From Erwinia endophytica (GTDB lineage: Bacteria > Pseudomonadota > Gammaproteobacteria > Enterobacterales > Enterobacteriaceae), in NCBI RefSeq assembly GCF_009295515.1, contig NZ_RQVV01000012.1:17038-81037 (forward strand): DNA of 64,000 bases, read 5' to 3'. A program made the translations under genes and the position numbers. Within the stretch, counting starts at the first letter, position 1; every line of letters starts with the position of its first letter. The notes under the pieces were generated by a model, which ran no database searches, was not told where the DNA came from, and saw only the letters and a list, made by a program, of their open reading frames with translations. Positions 54,795 through 64,000 of this stretch are shown in pieces.

Positions 54795-57227
54795 ATGATG
54801 GTTCTCAGTTGCATAGCGACAATTGTGCTAATTGGCGTGCTGTTTTATCACCGCGTAAATCTGCGGCTGAGCAGCCTGACTGTATTGCTATGGGCGGCAG
54901 CATGGGCCATGGCGCATATCTGGACGCCATGGCTACTGATCCCGTTGGTGATTATTCTATTGCCCTTGAATGTGCTGACGATACGCCGAAAATGGCTGTC
55001 AAAACCCCTGCTACGAGTCTTTCAGCAGGTGATGCCGCCGATGTCCCGTACTGAAAAAGAGGCTATCGAGGCTGGAACCACCTGGTGGGAAGGGGAACTG
55101 TTTCACGGCACCCCTGACTGGCAAAAACTGCATAATTATCCGCAACCACGGCTAACAGCAGAAGAACAGGCCTTCCTGGAGGGGCCGGTGGCTGAAGCCT
55201 GCCGCCTGGCGAACGATTTCCAGATAACTCATGAAATGGCCGATCTGCCGCCTGAACTGTGGCGTTTGCTAAAAGAGCACCGCTTCTTCGCAATGATCAT
55301 CAAGAAAGAGTATGGCGGGCTGGAATTCTCGGCATGGGCACAAACTTGTGTGCTGCAAAAGCTGGCAGGAGTCTCCGGCATTCTGGCCATTACCGTTGGC
55401 GTACCAAACTCACTCGGCCCAGGAGAATTACTGCAGCATTACGGCACCCCTGAACAAAAAGATCATTATCTGCCGCGCCTGGCTCGTGGGCAGGAAATTC
55501 CCTGCTTTGCGCTGACCAGCCCGGAAGCCGGTTCTGATGCCGGCGCCATTCCTGATACCGGCGTGGTCTGCATGGGCGAATGGCAGGGTCAACAGGTGCT
55601 GGGAATGCGCCTGAACTGGAACAAACGCTATATCACTCTGGCCCCCATAGCCACCGTGCTTGGCCTGGCGTTTAAACTTTTTGACCCGGAGCATCTGCTG
55701 GGTGAAATCGAAGATCTGGGCATTACCTGCGCACTCATTCCCACCCAGACGCCAGGTGTGGAAATGGGTAAACGCCACTTCCCGCTGAACATTCCATTCC
55801 AGAACGGCCCGACGCGGGGTAAAGATATTTTCGTGCCGATCGACTACATCATTGGCGGTCCCAGGATGGCTGGCCAGGGCTGGCGAATGCTGGTTGAATG
55901 TCTCTCCGTGGGACGCGGCATCACCCTGCCTGCCAACTCGACTGGTAGCCTGAAAAGCATCGCGCTGGCGATTGGCGCCTACGCGCATATCCGCCGCCAG
56001 TTCCATCTGCCCATCGGTAAAATGGAAGGCATTGAAGAGCCGCTGGCACGTATCGCCGGCAATGCTTACGTGATGGATGCCGCCGCGTCGCTTATCACCT
56101 ACGGTATTGTGATGGGCGAAAAACCCGCAGTGCTTTCCGCTATTGTTAAATATCACTGCACCCACCGTGGACAACGGGCGATTATCGATGCGATGGACAT
56201 TGCCGGGGGTAAAGGCATCATGCTTGGCGGCAGCAACTTCCTCGCACGGGCTTATCAGGGGGCGCCCATTGCCATCACTGTGGAAGGCGCCAATATTCTA
56301 ACCCGCAGTATGATTATCTTTGGTCAGGGGGCCATTCGTTGTCACCCTTATCTGCTGACTGAGATGGAAAGCACACAGAACCATGACCTTGTCGCTTTTG
56401 ATAAGGCGCTATTCCGCCATATCGGCCACATTGGCAGCAATAATCTACGCAGCCTGTGGCTGGGCCTGACCAGCGGACGCACCAGCAAGGCACCAACGCA
56501 CGATGCCACCCGCCGTTATTATCAACATCTCAACCGCCTGAGCGCTAACCTGGCGCTCCTGGCAGATATCGCAATGGCGTTGCTGGGCGGCGACCTGAAA
56601 CGTCGCGAACGTATTTCGGCACGGCTGGGCGACGTGCTGAGCCAGCTGTATCTGGCCTCGGCGACGCTAAAACGCTATGAAGATGAAGGCCGTAATGAAG
56701 CCGATCTGCCGCTGCTGCACTGGGGCGTACAGGATGCATTGCATCAGGCAGAAATCGCCATCGACGATCTGCTGCGTAACTTTCCGAATCGGGTTGTGGC
56801 AGCCCTGCTGCGCGGGGTGATTTTTCCGCTGGGCCGCCGCTGTCGCGCACCGTCAGACCGTCTGGATCATCAGTTGGCGCAGATCCTGCAAATCCCGTCA
56901 GCGACCCGCAGTCGGTTAGGTCGGGGCCAGTACCTCACACCGAGCGAACATAACCCAGCGGGTCAGTTGGAACAGGCGCTGCAAGAGGTGATGGCGGCTG
57001 AAGTTATTCATGATCGTTTGTGTAAACAGTTGAAAAAACGTCTGTCGTTTACCCGCCTGGATGCGCTGGCGACACGCGGATTACAGGAGAAATGGCTGAA
57101 TGAAGAAGAAGCCGCCGTACTGACGCGTGCGGAAGCCAGTCGTCTACGTTCGATTAACGTCGATGAATTTACGGCGGATGCACTGGCGACTCACCCCCTA
57201 AAGAGCGGCAAGCAACAGGCCGCTTGA
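54795..57227 (+). CDS. fadE: Acyl-CoA dehydrogenase FadE
   Basis: 810 residues from ATG 54,795 (E. coli 814). Two N-terminal membrane segments (about 1-55), then the acyl-CoA dehydrogenase domains ([78 protein letters not shown]) and a FadE-type C-terminal domain. It catalyses the first dehydrogenation of fatty acid beta-oxidation. Confidence 0.97.
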   Translation: MMVLSCIATIVLIGVLFYHRVNLRLSSLTVLLWAAAWAMAHIWTPWLLIPLVIILLPLNVLTIRRKWLSKPLLRVFQQVMPPMSRTEKEAIEAGTTWWEGELFHGTPDWQKLHNYPQPRLTAEEQAFLEGPVAEACRLANDFQITHEMADLPPELWRLLKEHRFFAMIIKKEYGGLEFSAWAQTCVLQKLAGVSGILAITVGVPNSLGPGELLQHYGTPEQKDHYLPRLARGQEIPCFALTSPEAGSDAGAIPDTGVVCMGEWQGQQVLGMRLNWNKRYITLAPIATVLGLAFKLFDPEHLLGEIEDLGITCALIPTQTPGVEMGKRHFPLNIPFQNGPTRGKDIFVPIDYIIGGPRMAGQGWRMLVECLSVGRGITLPANSTGSLKSIALAIGAYAHIRRQFHLPIGKMEGIEEPLARIAGNAYVMDAAASLITYGIVMGEKPAVLSAIVKYHCTHRGQRAIIDAMDIAGGKGIMLGGSNFLARAYQGAPIAITVEGANILTRSMIIFGQGAIRCHPYLLTEMESTQNHDLVAFDKALFRHIGHIGSNNLRSLWLGLTSGRTSKAPTHDATRRYYQHLNRLSANLALLADIAMALLGGDLKRRERISARLGDVLSQLYLASATLKRYEDEGRNEADLPLLHWGVQDALHQAEIAIDDLLRNFPNRVVAALLRGVIFPLGRRCRAPSDRLDHQLAQILQIPSATRSRLGRGQYLTPSEHNPAGQLEQALQEVMAAEVIHDRLCKQLKKRLSFTRLDALATRGLQEKWLNEEEAAVLTRAEASRLRSINVDEFTADALATHPLKSGKQQAA

Positions 57228-57332
57228 GCCCCTGGATATCCGCCCTGACAAGAATCATTGGCAATAGACTGAGTGCCATACTGACAGGCGGCAGCACGGC
57301 AATATTTCCGCCCAGCCGCCTGAGTGACAACA

Positions 57333-58532
57333 TCACCCGTTCTGCCGTACCCGGGCGATCAACGCGACGACATCGTCAATATTATCAGCGGCCAGGATCA
57401 GCGTCCGACCCAGCGTCACGGCCTGACGAACGCACTCAATACGCATCGCCTCATCGCCAATCGTTTTAATATCCGCGACCTGGGACATACCCACGGTACG
57501 ACGAATCAGCTCAGTACCGCAGTAACCCAGCGTGTCACGCCAGATCTTGCTCAGAAACGCCGCCGCATAACCGGGATAAGCCAGTGCGCGGTCGCGGGTT
57601 TTCTCTGCCGCCAGCGCAAGGAAACCCTCAGCAAAGCTCTGCCAGGTTGTCCGTACATCATTCAGACGCTGCTCACGCGCTGCCGCAGCCTCGCGGGGCG
57701 CCAGCAAACCCGGTAGTGCACAATAGTTGATGAGCAGGTTACCGAGCACACTGCCGACATCAAAACCTATCGGACCGTAGAAACCAAATTCAGCATCAAT
57801 CACTTTCAGACTGCCAGTCGCAACAAATATCGAGCCACTGTGAACATCGCCATGCAACAGCGCTTCGGCATTAGACAGAAAGCGATGTTTCAGGCCAGCC
57901 ACCTTACGACGCAGTTCATCGTCAGTGCGCAGAGTGGCAATCAGCGGCTCCAGCGCGCGTGGATAGCCATTACGCTCATGTTCTTCATACGGTTCATTGA
58001 AAAACAACTCCTCGGTGATATCACACAATTCAGGGTTGGTGAAACGGATAACATCCGCTTTCTTCTGATGAGGATGTTGATAAAAATCAGAGGTGTGGAA
58101 CAGCGTTTGCGCCAGGTATGAGCCTAACTGGGCAGCGGCCTGGGGGTAATCATTCCCCTTAACCAGTTCACCGCGCCAGATAGCATGGCTGGAGAGATCC
58201 TCCATCACCATTACCGCCAGGACCGGATCGTAATGCAGGATTTTCACCGTATGATCCGGGCAAAACTCACCATGAATTTGCAACACTTCCGCTTCAATAC
58301 GGGCACGCTCAAGCGTCAACGGCCAGGAGTCGCCGACACAACGCACATAAGGGAGAGCCTGCTTGATTATCACGCGGCTGCTACCTTCATGGTCAAAAAT
58401 CTTAAACACCAGGTTCAGATTACCGTCACCAATTTCCTGCGCGCTGATCAAACTGTCTGGATTTTCAATACCACCAAACTGGCGGGCGTATTCCACTGCA
58501 TCCGCGGCAGTGAAGGTACGGTATTGCGACAT
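57333..58532 (-). CDS. mtnK: Methylthioribose kinase
   Basis: 399 residues from ATG 58,532 ([16 protein letters not shown]; the Klebsiella enzyme is 399 aa). Kinase-like fold with [13 protein letters not shown] (P-loop), [12 protein letters not shown] (catalytic loop) and [15 protein letters not shown] (DxE). Phosphorylates methylthioribose in methionine salvage. Divergent from mtnA; MetJ boxes lie between. Confidence 0.96.
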   Translation of the reverse strand: MSQYRTFTAADAVEYARQFGGIENPDSLISAQEIGDGNLNLVFKIFDHEGSSRVIIKQALPYVRCVGDSWPLTLERARIEAEVLQIHGEFCPDHTVKILHYDPVLAVMVMEDLSSHAIWRGELVKGNDYPQAAAQLGSYLAQTLFHTSDFYQHPHQKKADVIRFTNPELCDITEELFFNEPYEEHERNGYPRALEPLIATLRTDDELRRKVAGLKHRFLSNAEALLHGDVHSGSIFVATGSLKVIDAEFGFYGPIGFDVGSVLGNLLINYCALPGLLAPREAAAAREQRLNDVRTTWQSFAEGFLALAAEKTRDRALAYPGYAAAFLSKIWRDTLGYCGTELIRRTVGMSQVADIKTIGDEAMRIECVRQAVTLGRTLILAADNIDDVVALIARVRQNG

Positions 58533-58626
58533 GACTTCATCCTCATCAAAACGTTCAGTTCTGTACGTCCACAGGTATGGCGGCTGTTTTATCTTTTGCC
58601 CCATTTTTATTACCCGCAAGCCGTTC

Positions 58627-58642
58627 AGACGTCTATACATCC
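58627..58642. promoter_or_regulatory. MetJ operator between mtnK and mtnA
   Basis: A perfect met box AGACGTCT (58,627-58,634) followed by a degenerate copy ATACATCC. MetJ needs at least two tandem boxes; a second, better pair lies before mtnE. Confidence 0.7.
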
Positions 58643-58696
58643 GAAAAGCATGTTGGCACAATATGCCCTGATAACGCAACCAGGATTTAACTTCTT

Positions 58697-59731
58697 ATGC
58701 AGACACTCAGCACGACCAGCTTACAAGTCCGTGACAACCAACTGTGGATCCTCGATCAACAGGCCCTGCCCCAGCAAAAAAAATGGTGCCCAGCGCCTGG
58801 CGTGGCGGAACTGGTCGATCATATCAAAACACTGCGTGTACGTGGCGCACCGCTGATTGGCCTTGCAGCCAGCCTGCTGATGGCGCTGTTGGCGGAAAAA
58901 GGGATGTCGAAACCGGAACTGGCGGTCGCGCTGGAAGTGCTCCGGGCCTCCCGTCCAACCGCCGTCAACCTGATGAACAATCTTGATCGAATGAAGCGGG
59001 CGCTGGCGCAGGAAAACTTCATCAGCGCGTTGACCGCTGAAGCACTGCGATTAGTGGACGAAGATAAAACCCTGTGCGATAACATTGCCGCCTCAGGCGC
59101 GAAACTGATCAAACCAGGCAGCCGGTTGCTGACGCACTGCAACACTGGCGGTCTGGCGACTGCGGGGGTGGGAACGGCGCTGGGCGTGATTTCCCGCGGC
59201 TGGCAGGAAGGCAAGGTAGAGCAGGTTTGGGTTGATGAGACCCGCCCACTGCTACAGGGTGGTCGTCTGACCGCCTGGGAACTGGGTGAACTGGGCGTGC
59301 CCTATCGGCTAATTTGCGACAACATGGCGGCAAGCCTGATGGCACAGCAGCAGGTGGACGCGGTTTGGGTTGGTGCCGACCGTATTGCCGCTAATGGTGA
59401 TGTGGCCAACAAAATCGGCACCTACAGTCTGGCGGTGCTGGCGCATTATCACGGTATTCCATTTTACATTGCCGCACCGCATACCACGCTGGACCCGACC
59501 TGCCCGGATGGCAGCGCCATTCCGATTGAGCAACGCGCTGCCAGCGAAGTCACTGGCGTGGCAGGCAGTTTTGGCGAAGTACAGTGGGCGCCGGAAAACA
59601 CGCAGGTGTACAACCCAGCCTTTGACGTAACGCCCGCGGCGCTCATCAGTGGCTGGGTACTGGATACCGGAGTGGTGACACCAGCACAGGTGAATGACGG
59701 GATTTTTAAAATTTCACAGTCGGTGGTTTAA
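58697..59731 (+). CDS. mtnA: Methylthioribose-1-phosphate isomerase
   Basis: 344 residues. eIF2B-like fold with [19 protein letters not shown], the catalytic Cys in [20 protein letters not shown] and the catalytic Asp in [20 protein letters not shown]. Converts the aldose phosphate from MtnK to methylthioribulose-1-phosphate. Confidence 0.97.
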   Translation: MQTLSTTSLQVRDNQLWILDQQALPQQKKWCPAPGVAELVDHIKTLRVRGAPLIGLAASLLMALLAEKGMSKPELAVALEVLRASRPTAVNLMNNLDRMKRALAQENFISALTAEALRLVDEDKTLCDNIAASGAKLIKPGSRLLTHCNTGGLATAGVGTALGVISRGWQEGKVEQVWVDETRPLLQGGRLTAWELGELGVPYRLICDNMAASLMAQQQVDAVWVGADRIAANGDVANKIGTYSLAVLAHYHGIPFYIAAPHTTLDPTCPDGSAIPIEQRAASEVTGVAGSFGEVQWAPENTQVYNPAFDVTPAALISGWVLDTGVVTPAQVNDGIFKISQSVV

Positions 59732-59860
59732 GCGCAGATCAACCTGTCACCACCGATGCCGGAACGGATGCCCGTTATCATGGGCAACAGCCATGGAAGG
59801 CCCGGCATCAGTTCCCATACATTTCGAACTCACGAGATAAAACGCTAAATACCCATAAAA

Positions 59861-60403
59861 TTACGGCAAACGCGGATAAGCGTCGGCAATATTGTCGCCG
59901 GTAAATTTCGCGATCCACCCTTCCGGGTTATCAAAAATACGGATCGCCGTGAAATTCGGCTCCGATCCCATATCGAACCAATGCGGCGTACCTGCCGGCA
60001 CCGAGATCAGATCGCTCTTTTCACACAGCAACTGATAAATATGCCCATCCAGATGCAGGCAGAATAATCCCGCCCCTTCCACAAAGAAACGCACTTCATC
60101 TTCGCCGTGCGTATGTTCGGAAAGAAACTTACCGCGCAGCGACTCTTTCTGCGGATTATCCGCCCGCATGCTGATAACATCCCAGCTCTGATAACCTTTT
60201 TCTGCCACCAACTTATCAATCGCATGTTGATAAGCGGTGATCACGGCGTCCGGTTCCGGGTTTTCCCCCAAATCACAGTCGGCTTGCCACCGTTCAAAAC
60301 GCACCCCTTTCGCATTCAGTCGCTGGCGAATCGCTTCAGCATCGGTACTGTGCCATACCGGCGTCGTCGCCTCGTTATCAGTAAAAATAGTCAGTGCACT
60401 CAT
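59861..60403 (-). CDS. mtnD: Acireductone dioxygenase
   Basis: 180 residues, cupin fold. Metal ligands are in [15 protein letters not shown] (two His and a Glu) with the fourth His in HLDGH or GTPHWFD. Cleaves acireductone to the 2-oxo acid precursor of methionine (iron form). Overlaps mtnC by 4 bp. Confidence 0.96.
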   Translation of the reverse strand: MSALTIFTDNEATTPVWHSTDAEAIRQRLNAKGVRFERWQADCDLGENPEPDAVITAYQHAIDKLVAEKGYQSWDVISMRADNPQKESLRGKFLSEHTHGEDEVRFFVEGAGLFCLHLDGHIYQLLCEKSDLISVPAGTPHWFDMGSEPNFTAIRIFDNPEGWIAKFTGDNIADAYPRLP

Positions 60404-61086
60404 GAAAACAGCTCCAGATTAATTTGATCAAAATGGTTCACCTGACGGTGGCGGCTTACAGCATCCGCTCCTTCGCGGACTAACTGCACGGTGTTCCAGC
60501 CCGCTTCCTGTGCGGCATCAAGCTCCTGATGAATATCCGATAAAAACAGCAACTCGCCAGGGGGAAGCGCGATTTCAGCGGCAATATTGCGGTAGGACGA
60601 CGTTTCACGCTTCGCGCCGACATGAGTATCAAAATAGCCGCTGAATAACGATGTAATATCACCCGCATCGCTGTAGCCAAATAACAATTTCTGCGCAGCG
60701 ACTGACCCGGAGGAATAAACATACAAATCAATCCCCTGCTTCCGCCATGCGCTAAATGCTGGCAGTACGTCCGGATAAAGATGTCCGGTAAAGCTGCCGT
60801 TAACGTAGCCATCTCGCCAAATCATCCCCTGCAACGCTTTCAGTGCGGTCGACTTGCGATCCTCATCCATAAAACCGAACAGCACGTTGATCAACTCTTC
60901 AACGGTCGCCTGTGGCTGGGCAATTTCATCACGCAGAGAGTTCAGCGCCTGCGCCACCTCTTCCCGCTGCTGGAACGCGGCGATAAAAGCCGCCAGGTTT
61001 TTCCGCGCATAAGGGAACAATACGTTGTGCACAAAGCGAATATCGCTGGTAGTCCCTTCAATATCGGTGATAATCGCACGGATCAT
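60400..61086 (-). CDS. mtnC: Enolase-phosphatase
   Basis: 228 residues. HAD fold with the nucleophile motif [35 protein letters not shown] and the acidic [13 protein letters not shown]. Performs both enolisation and dephosphorylation giving acireductone. Overlaps both neighbours by 4 bp. Confidence 0.97.
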   Translation of the reverse strand: MIRAIITDIEGTTSDIRFVHNVLFPYARKNLAAFIAAFQQREEVAQALNSLRDEIAQPQATVEELINVLFGFMDEDRKSTALKALQGMIWRDGYVNGSFTGHLYPDVLPAFSAWRKQGIDLYVYSSGSVAAQKLLFGYSDAGDITSLFSGYFDTHVGAKRETSSYRNIAAEIALPPGELLFLSDIHQELDAAQEAGWNTVQLVREGADAVSRHRQVNHFDQINLELFS

Positions 61087-61697
61087 TTAGCCTCCAGTAC
61101 ACGACGCTGTAGTTCACACTGGAACAGGAATTCCAACCCTTCAAGGTGGCGTTTCGCTTCATTGACGTCCTGGCCCCAACAGGTCAGTCCGTGACCACGC
61201 AGCAAAAAACCGTACCGCAGCGGAGTCTGGGCGGCAAACTGCTCAATCCGCGCGGCCAGAGCCGCAATATCCTGATCATTGTCGAACAGTGCAATGGGAA
61301 CGCAGTCAAGATGCGAATGTTGTCCGGTTAATGTTTTTTGCATCTCATAGCCTTGCAGTTCTAATGCCGCGCCCTTCTCAACACGGGAGAGTACCGTGGA
61401 GTTAACCGTGTGGGTATGCAACACCGCGCCTGCGTCCGGAAACAGGCGGTAAATCAGCGTGTGCAGCCCGGTTTCCGCTGAGGGTCTGCGACCAGAAGGC
61501 ACCTGATTACTGGCAATCTCAACCTGAATAAAATCATCACGCGTCAGCGCCCCCTTATCCTTTCCTGATTCACTGATCAGGCAAAACGCCGAATCCTGAC
61601 GCACCGACATATTGCCGCCGGTCGCCGGCGCCCACCCTCTGGCCCCGATCCAGTGGCAGACAGCCACCAACTGATCCAACTGTGAAATTACGCTCAT
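61083..61697 (-). CDS. mtnB: Methylthioribulose-1-phosphate dehydratase
   Basis: 204 residues, class II aldolase fold. Zinc ligands are the His residues of LHTHTVNS and [10 protein letters not shown]. First gene of the mtnBCD operon, divergent from mtnE with tandem met boxes between. Confidence 0.97.
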   Translation of the reverse strand: MSVISQLDQLVAVCHWIGARGWAPATGGNMSVRQDSAFCLISESGKDKGALTRDDFIQVEIASNQVPSGRRPSAETGLHTLIYRLFPDAGAVLHTHTVNSTVLSRVEKGAALELQGYEMQKTLTGQHSHLDCVPIALFDNDQDIAALAARIEQFAAQTPLRYGFLLRGHGLTCWGQDVNEAKRHLEGLEFLFQCELQRRVLEAK

Positions 61698-61744
61698 TTT
61701 CGTCCTGTTCTCAATCCGCTCAATCCGGTGCTACATTAGCATTT

Positions 61745-61760
61745 AGACGTCTAAGCGTCT
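61745..61760. promoter_or_regulatory. Tandem MetJ boxes between mtnB and mtnE
   Basis: AGACGTCTAAGCGTCT, one perfect and one seven-of-eight... near-consensus met box in tandem, placed to control both divergent units (mtnBCD and mtnE-yafV). Confidence 0.85.
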
Positions 61761-61849
61761 CGATTGCCAAATAGTAACATCGACGCTATAGTGGCAGCAA
61801 TACAAGGTAAACACATCATAAAAGCCGCGTTATATAAGGGTTAACATTC

Positions 61850-63010
61850 ATGAGCCAGACGTCGATCACTCCCGAGAGCAAGCTCCCCGCTCTGGGCACT
61901 ACCATCTTTACGCAAATGAGTGCGCTGGCGGCACAGTACAACGCCATCAACCTGTCCCAGGGATTCCCTGATTTCGATGGTCCTGACTATCTGAAGGCCC
62001 GTCTGGCGCACCACGTCAGCCAGGGGGCTAACCAGTATGCGCCGATGACCGGTGTCCAGCCGCTGCGTGATGCCATTGCCGCCAAAACCGCCGCGCTGTA
62101 TGGCTACCAGCCAGACAGTAATAATGAAATAACCGTGACCGCCGGTGCCACTGAAGCACTGTATGCAGCCATTACCGCCCTGGTTCGCCCTGGCGATGAG
62201 GTCATCTGTTTCGACCCAAGTTATGACAGCTATGCGCCCGCGGTGACGCTGGCCGGCGGCGTAATGAAACGCATCGCTCTGCAGCCGCCTTCATTTCGCG
62301 TTGACTGGCAATCGTTTGCCGCTCTGCTGTCGCCACGCACCCGTCTGGTTATCCTGAATACACCGCACAACCCTTCAGCCACCGTCTGGGGAAAAAGTGA
62401 CTTCGAGTCGCTGTGGCAGGCAGTGAAAGCGCAGGAAATTTACATCCTGAGCGATGAAGTCTATGAGCACATCTGCTTTGCGGCAGAAGGCCACGCCAGC
62501 GTACTGGAACATCCGCAGTTGCGCGAACGCGCCATCGCCGTCTCATCTTTTGGTAAAACTTATCATATGACGGGCTGGAAAGTCGGTTACTGCGTGGCCC
62601 CGGTCGCCCTGACGGCGGAAGTGCGCAAAGTGCATCAATATCTAACCTTCTCAGTCAATACACCAGCGCAGCTGGCGCTGGCTGATATGCTGAATGCCGA
62701 ACCGGAACACTACCGCCATCTGCCGGATTTTTATCGCGCACGCCGTGATCGCTTTATACAGGCGCTGGCGAAAAGCCGTCTGGAAGTACTACCGTGCGCC
62801 GGAACCTATTTCCTGCTGGCGGATTACAGCGCGATCTCCAGCCTGGATGATGTGGCTTTCTGCCAGTGGCTGACCAAAGAAGTCGGGGTAGCGGCCATTC
62901 CGCTGTCAGTATTTTGTGCCGATCCTTTCCCTCATAAACTGATCCGCCTGTGCTTCGCCAAACAGGAAGCCACGCTGGACGCTGCCGCGGAGCGCCTGTG
63001 TCAACTTTAA
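61850..63010 (+). CDS. mtnE: Methionine aminotransferase (KMTB transaminase)
   Basis: 386 residues, PLP fold type I, YbdL-like. NTPHNPSATVWGKSD, LSDEVYEHICF and the PLP lysine in SSFGKTYHMTGWKVGY. Transaminates 2-oxo-4-methylthiobutyrate to methionine with glutamine or aromatic donors, the last salvage step. Overlaps yafV by 13 bp. Confidence 0.95.
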   Translation: MSQTSITPESKLPALGTTIFTQMSALAAQYNAINLSQGFPDFDGPDYLKARLAHHVSQGANQYAPMTGVQPLRDAIAAKTAALYGYQPDSNNEITVTAGATEALYAAITALVRPGDEVICFDPSYDSYAPAVTLAGGVMKRIALQPPSFRVDWQSFAALLSPRTRLVILNTPHNPSATVWGKSDFESLWQAVKAQEIYILSDEVYEHICFAAEGHASVLEHPQLRERAIAVSSFGKTYHMTGWKVGYCVAPVALTAEVRKVHQYLTFSVNTPAQLALADMLNAEPEHYRHLPDFYRARRDRFIQALAKSRLEVLPCAGTYFLLADYSAISSLDDVAFCQWLTKEVGVAAIPLSVFCADPFPHKLIRLCFAKQEATLDAAAERLCQL

Positions 63011-63765
63011 AACTTAGCCTGTTACAACAACCGCTGGTCTGGATGGACGGTGAAGCCAATCTGCGCTTTTTCGACACGCTGATCGCTGAACTACACGGTC
63101 GCGATATGATAGTGCTACCGGAGATGTTCACCACTGGCTTCGCGATGGAAGCGGCTCAACGCTCGCTGCCGGAAGCCCGCGTGATTGACTGGCTGCATGA
63201 GAAAGCCCAGGCCACTGATGCCCTGGTCGGCGGTAGTGCGGCAATCCAGACCGATAAAGGCGCGGTGAACCGCTTTCTGTTAGTCGAGCCGGAAGGCACC
63301 GTCCATCGTTACGACAAGCGCCATCTGTTCCGCATGGCCGACGAGCATCATCATTATCTGGCGGGGGATCGTCGTGAAGTGTTTACGTGGCGCGGCTGGC
63401 GGATCCTGCCGCAGGTTTGCTACGACCTGCGTTTCCCGGTGTTCTCCCGCAATCACAATGATTACGATCTGGCGCTGTACGTCGCTAACTGGCCTGAGCC
63501 ACGCGCTGGACACTGGCAGGCACTGCTGCTGGCGCGCGCGATTGAAAACCAGGCGTATATCGCCGGGTGTAACCGGGTCGGCAGCGACGGTAACCAGCAT
63601 CAATACAGCGGCGACAGCCGGATTATCAGCCCACTGGGAGAAATCCTGGCGGCAGGCGAACCTCATCAACCCACGATCCTCAATGCGGAATTGTCGCTGG
63701 ATAGCTTGCGTGAATATCGCGAACGCTTCCCGGCATGGCGTGATGCGGATCCGTTCAGTCTGTGA
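62998..63765 (+). CDS. yafV: Omega-amidase YafV
   Basis: 255 residues from GTG 62,998 (E. coli YafV is 256); the longer frame lies inside mtnE. Nitrilase triad: Glu in VLPEMFTTGF, Lys in RYDKRHLFRMAD and Cys in LPQVCYDLRFP. It hydrolyses 2-oxoglutaramate left when glutamine is the amino donor, which explains its coupling to mtnE. Confidence 0.95.
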   Translation: MSTLKLSLLQQPLVWMDGEANLRFFDTLIAELHGRDMIVLPEMFTTGFAMEAAQRSLPEARVIDWLHEKAQATDALVGGSAAIQTDKGAVNRFLLVEPEGTVHRYDKRHLFRMADEHHHYLAGDRREVFTWRGWRILPQVCYDLRFPVFSRNHNDYDLALYVANWPEPRAGHWQALLLARAIENQAYIAGCNRVGSDGNQHQYSGDSRIISPLGEILAAGEPHQPTILNAELSLDSLREYRERFPAWRDADPFSL

Positions 63766-63987
63766 TCAAACGGGTTTCCCTCGCCGTTGCGAGGAGGGAA
63801 GCCACACTGAAGGCGGCTCGCCGGTAACCCGATGGAACCAGGTCGAGAACGACGAGCCGCTATCATAGCCCATCTCCAGCGCAATCGTATTGACAGACTG
63901 GCCTTCCAGCGGTTCTGTCGCATTAACGGAGGATAGTTGCCAGATGTTGTGTTGACTGTTTTTTATACAGTCAACAGGTAAAACTGT
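63766..63987 (-). pseudogene. C-terminal remnant of an AraC-family regulator
   Basis: A minus frame of 74 codons ends with TIALEMGYDSGSSFSTWFHR and VTGEPPSVWL, the second helix-turn-helix of AraC-type regulators. Upstream the resemblance fades and the frame closes with TGA at 63,988-63,990; no start codon precedes the domain. A 9-bp inverted repeat (63,951-63,975) sits where the homology stops. The rest may lie beyond the window in another frame. Confidence 0.55.
63951..63975. repeat. Perfect 9-bp inverted repeat within the AraC remnant
   Basis: GTTGACTGT-tttttat-ACAGTCAAC, at the point where the AraC-like translation loses its family pattern. It could be a small insertion footprint or a terminator from a neighbouring unit. 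Confidence 0.5.
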
Positions 63988-64000
63988 TCAGCCGGGGACA

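Overview
The window joins the right-hand part of an integrated lambdoid prophage (about 1-33,230) to a stretch of enterobacterial chromosome (about 33,230-64,000). The host is a member of the Enterobacterales: thrW, dcuSR, proBA, crl, frsA, gpt, pepD, dinB, dpaA (yafK), yafJ, gmhA, fadE and yafV are all recognisable at near-E. coli lengths. A complete methionine-salvage cluster (mtnKADCBE) next to fadE points towards the Yersinia/Serratia/Rahnella/Pectobacterium side of the order, but the genus cannot be fixed from the sequence alone.

Prophage. The int/xis pair (31,827-33,214) resembles that of phage P22 and lies against the 3' end of tRNA-Thr(CGT), thrW, the tRNA P22 uses as its attachment site. 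The other prophage end lies left of position 1. Early left operon (+ strand): pL/oL, nutL, N, small accessory genes, a RecT-like annealing protein whose C-terminus looks like lambda Bet, lambda exonuclease, many small accessory genes, a methyltransferase, xis and int. Immunity region: cI (+), oR/pR, cro (-). Early right operon (-): nutR, cII, O with an internal iteron origin, a P-position gene, the nin region (Lar, NinB, Dam, NinE, NinG, HNH) and a Q-position gene. Late genes (-): pinholin-like holin, SAR endolysin, Rz/Rz1, Rha, a GrlR-like accessory gene, unknown genes, terminase, portal, head morphogenesis, protease/scaffold, decoration-like protein and the start of the major capsid gene, which runs off the left edge. 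An OOP-like antisense RNA is also present.

Most interesting region. Between the Q-position gene and the lysis genes is a counter-oriented (+ strand) cassette at 11,620-12,880. It has a promoter with two 18-bp palindromic operators, an unknown 126-residue protein, a 190-residue protein with an N-terminal helix-turn-helix, and then two type I-E CRISPR-like repeats plus a third repeat-like hairpin ending as a terminator. This resembles a phage anti-CRISPR locus (acr-aca logic) combined with an RNA anti-CRISPR (solitary repeat or mini-array). That function is inferred and untested.

Chromosome. Between thrW and proA, which are neighbours in E. coli, lies about 11 kb. It carries dcuS-dcuR, apbE, a three-domain NADH:fumarate-reductase-like flavoprotein with an ApbE-type FMN-attachment motif, a perfect FNR box, a dicarboxylate transporter, an iron-sulfur fumarase and a LysE/RhtB exporter. 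Together these make a plausible anaerobic C4-dicarboxylate respiration module. Further right are proline synthesis (proBA), crl, frsA, gpt, pepD, SOS-controlled dinB, dpaA, yafJ, gmhA, fadE and the MetJ-box-controlled mtn genes with yafV. The window ends in a fragment of an AraC-family regulator.
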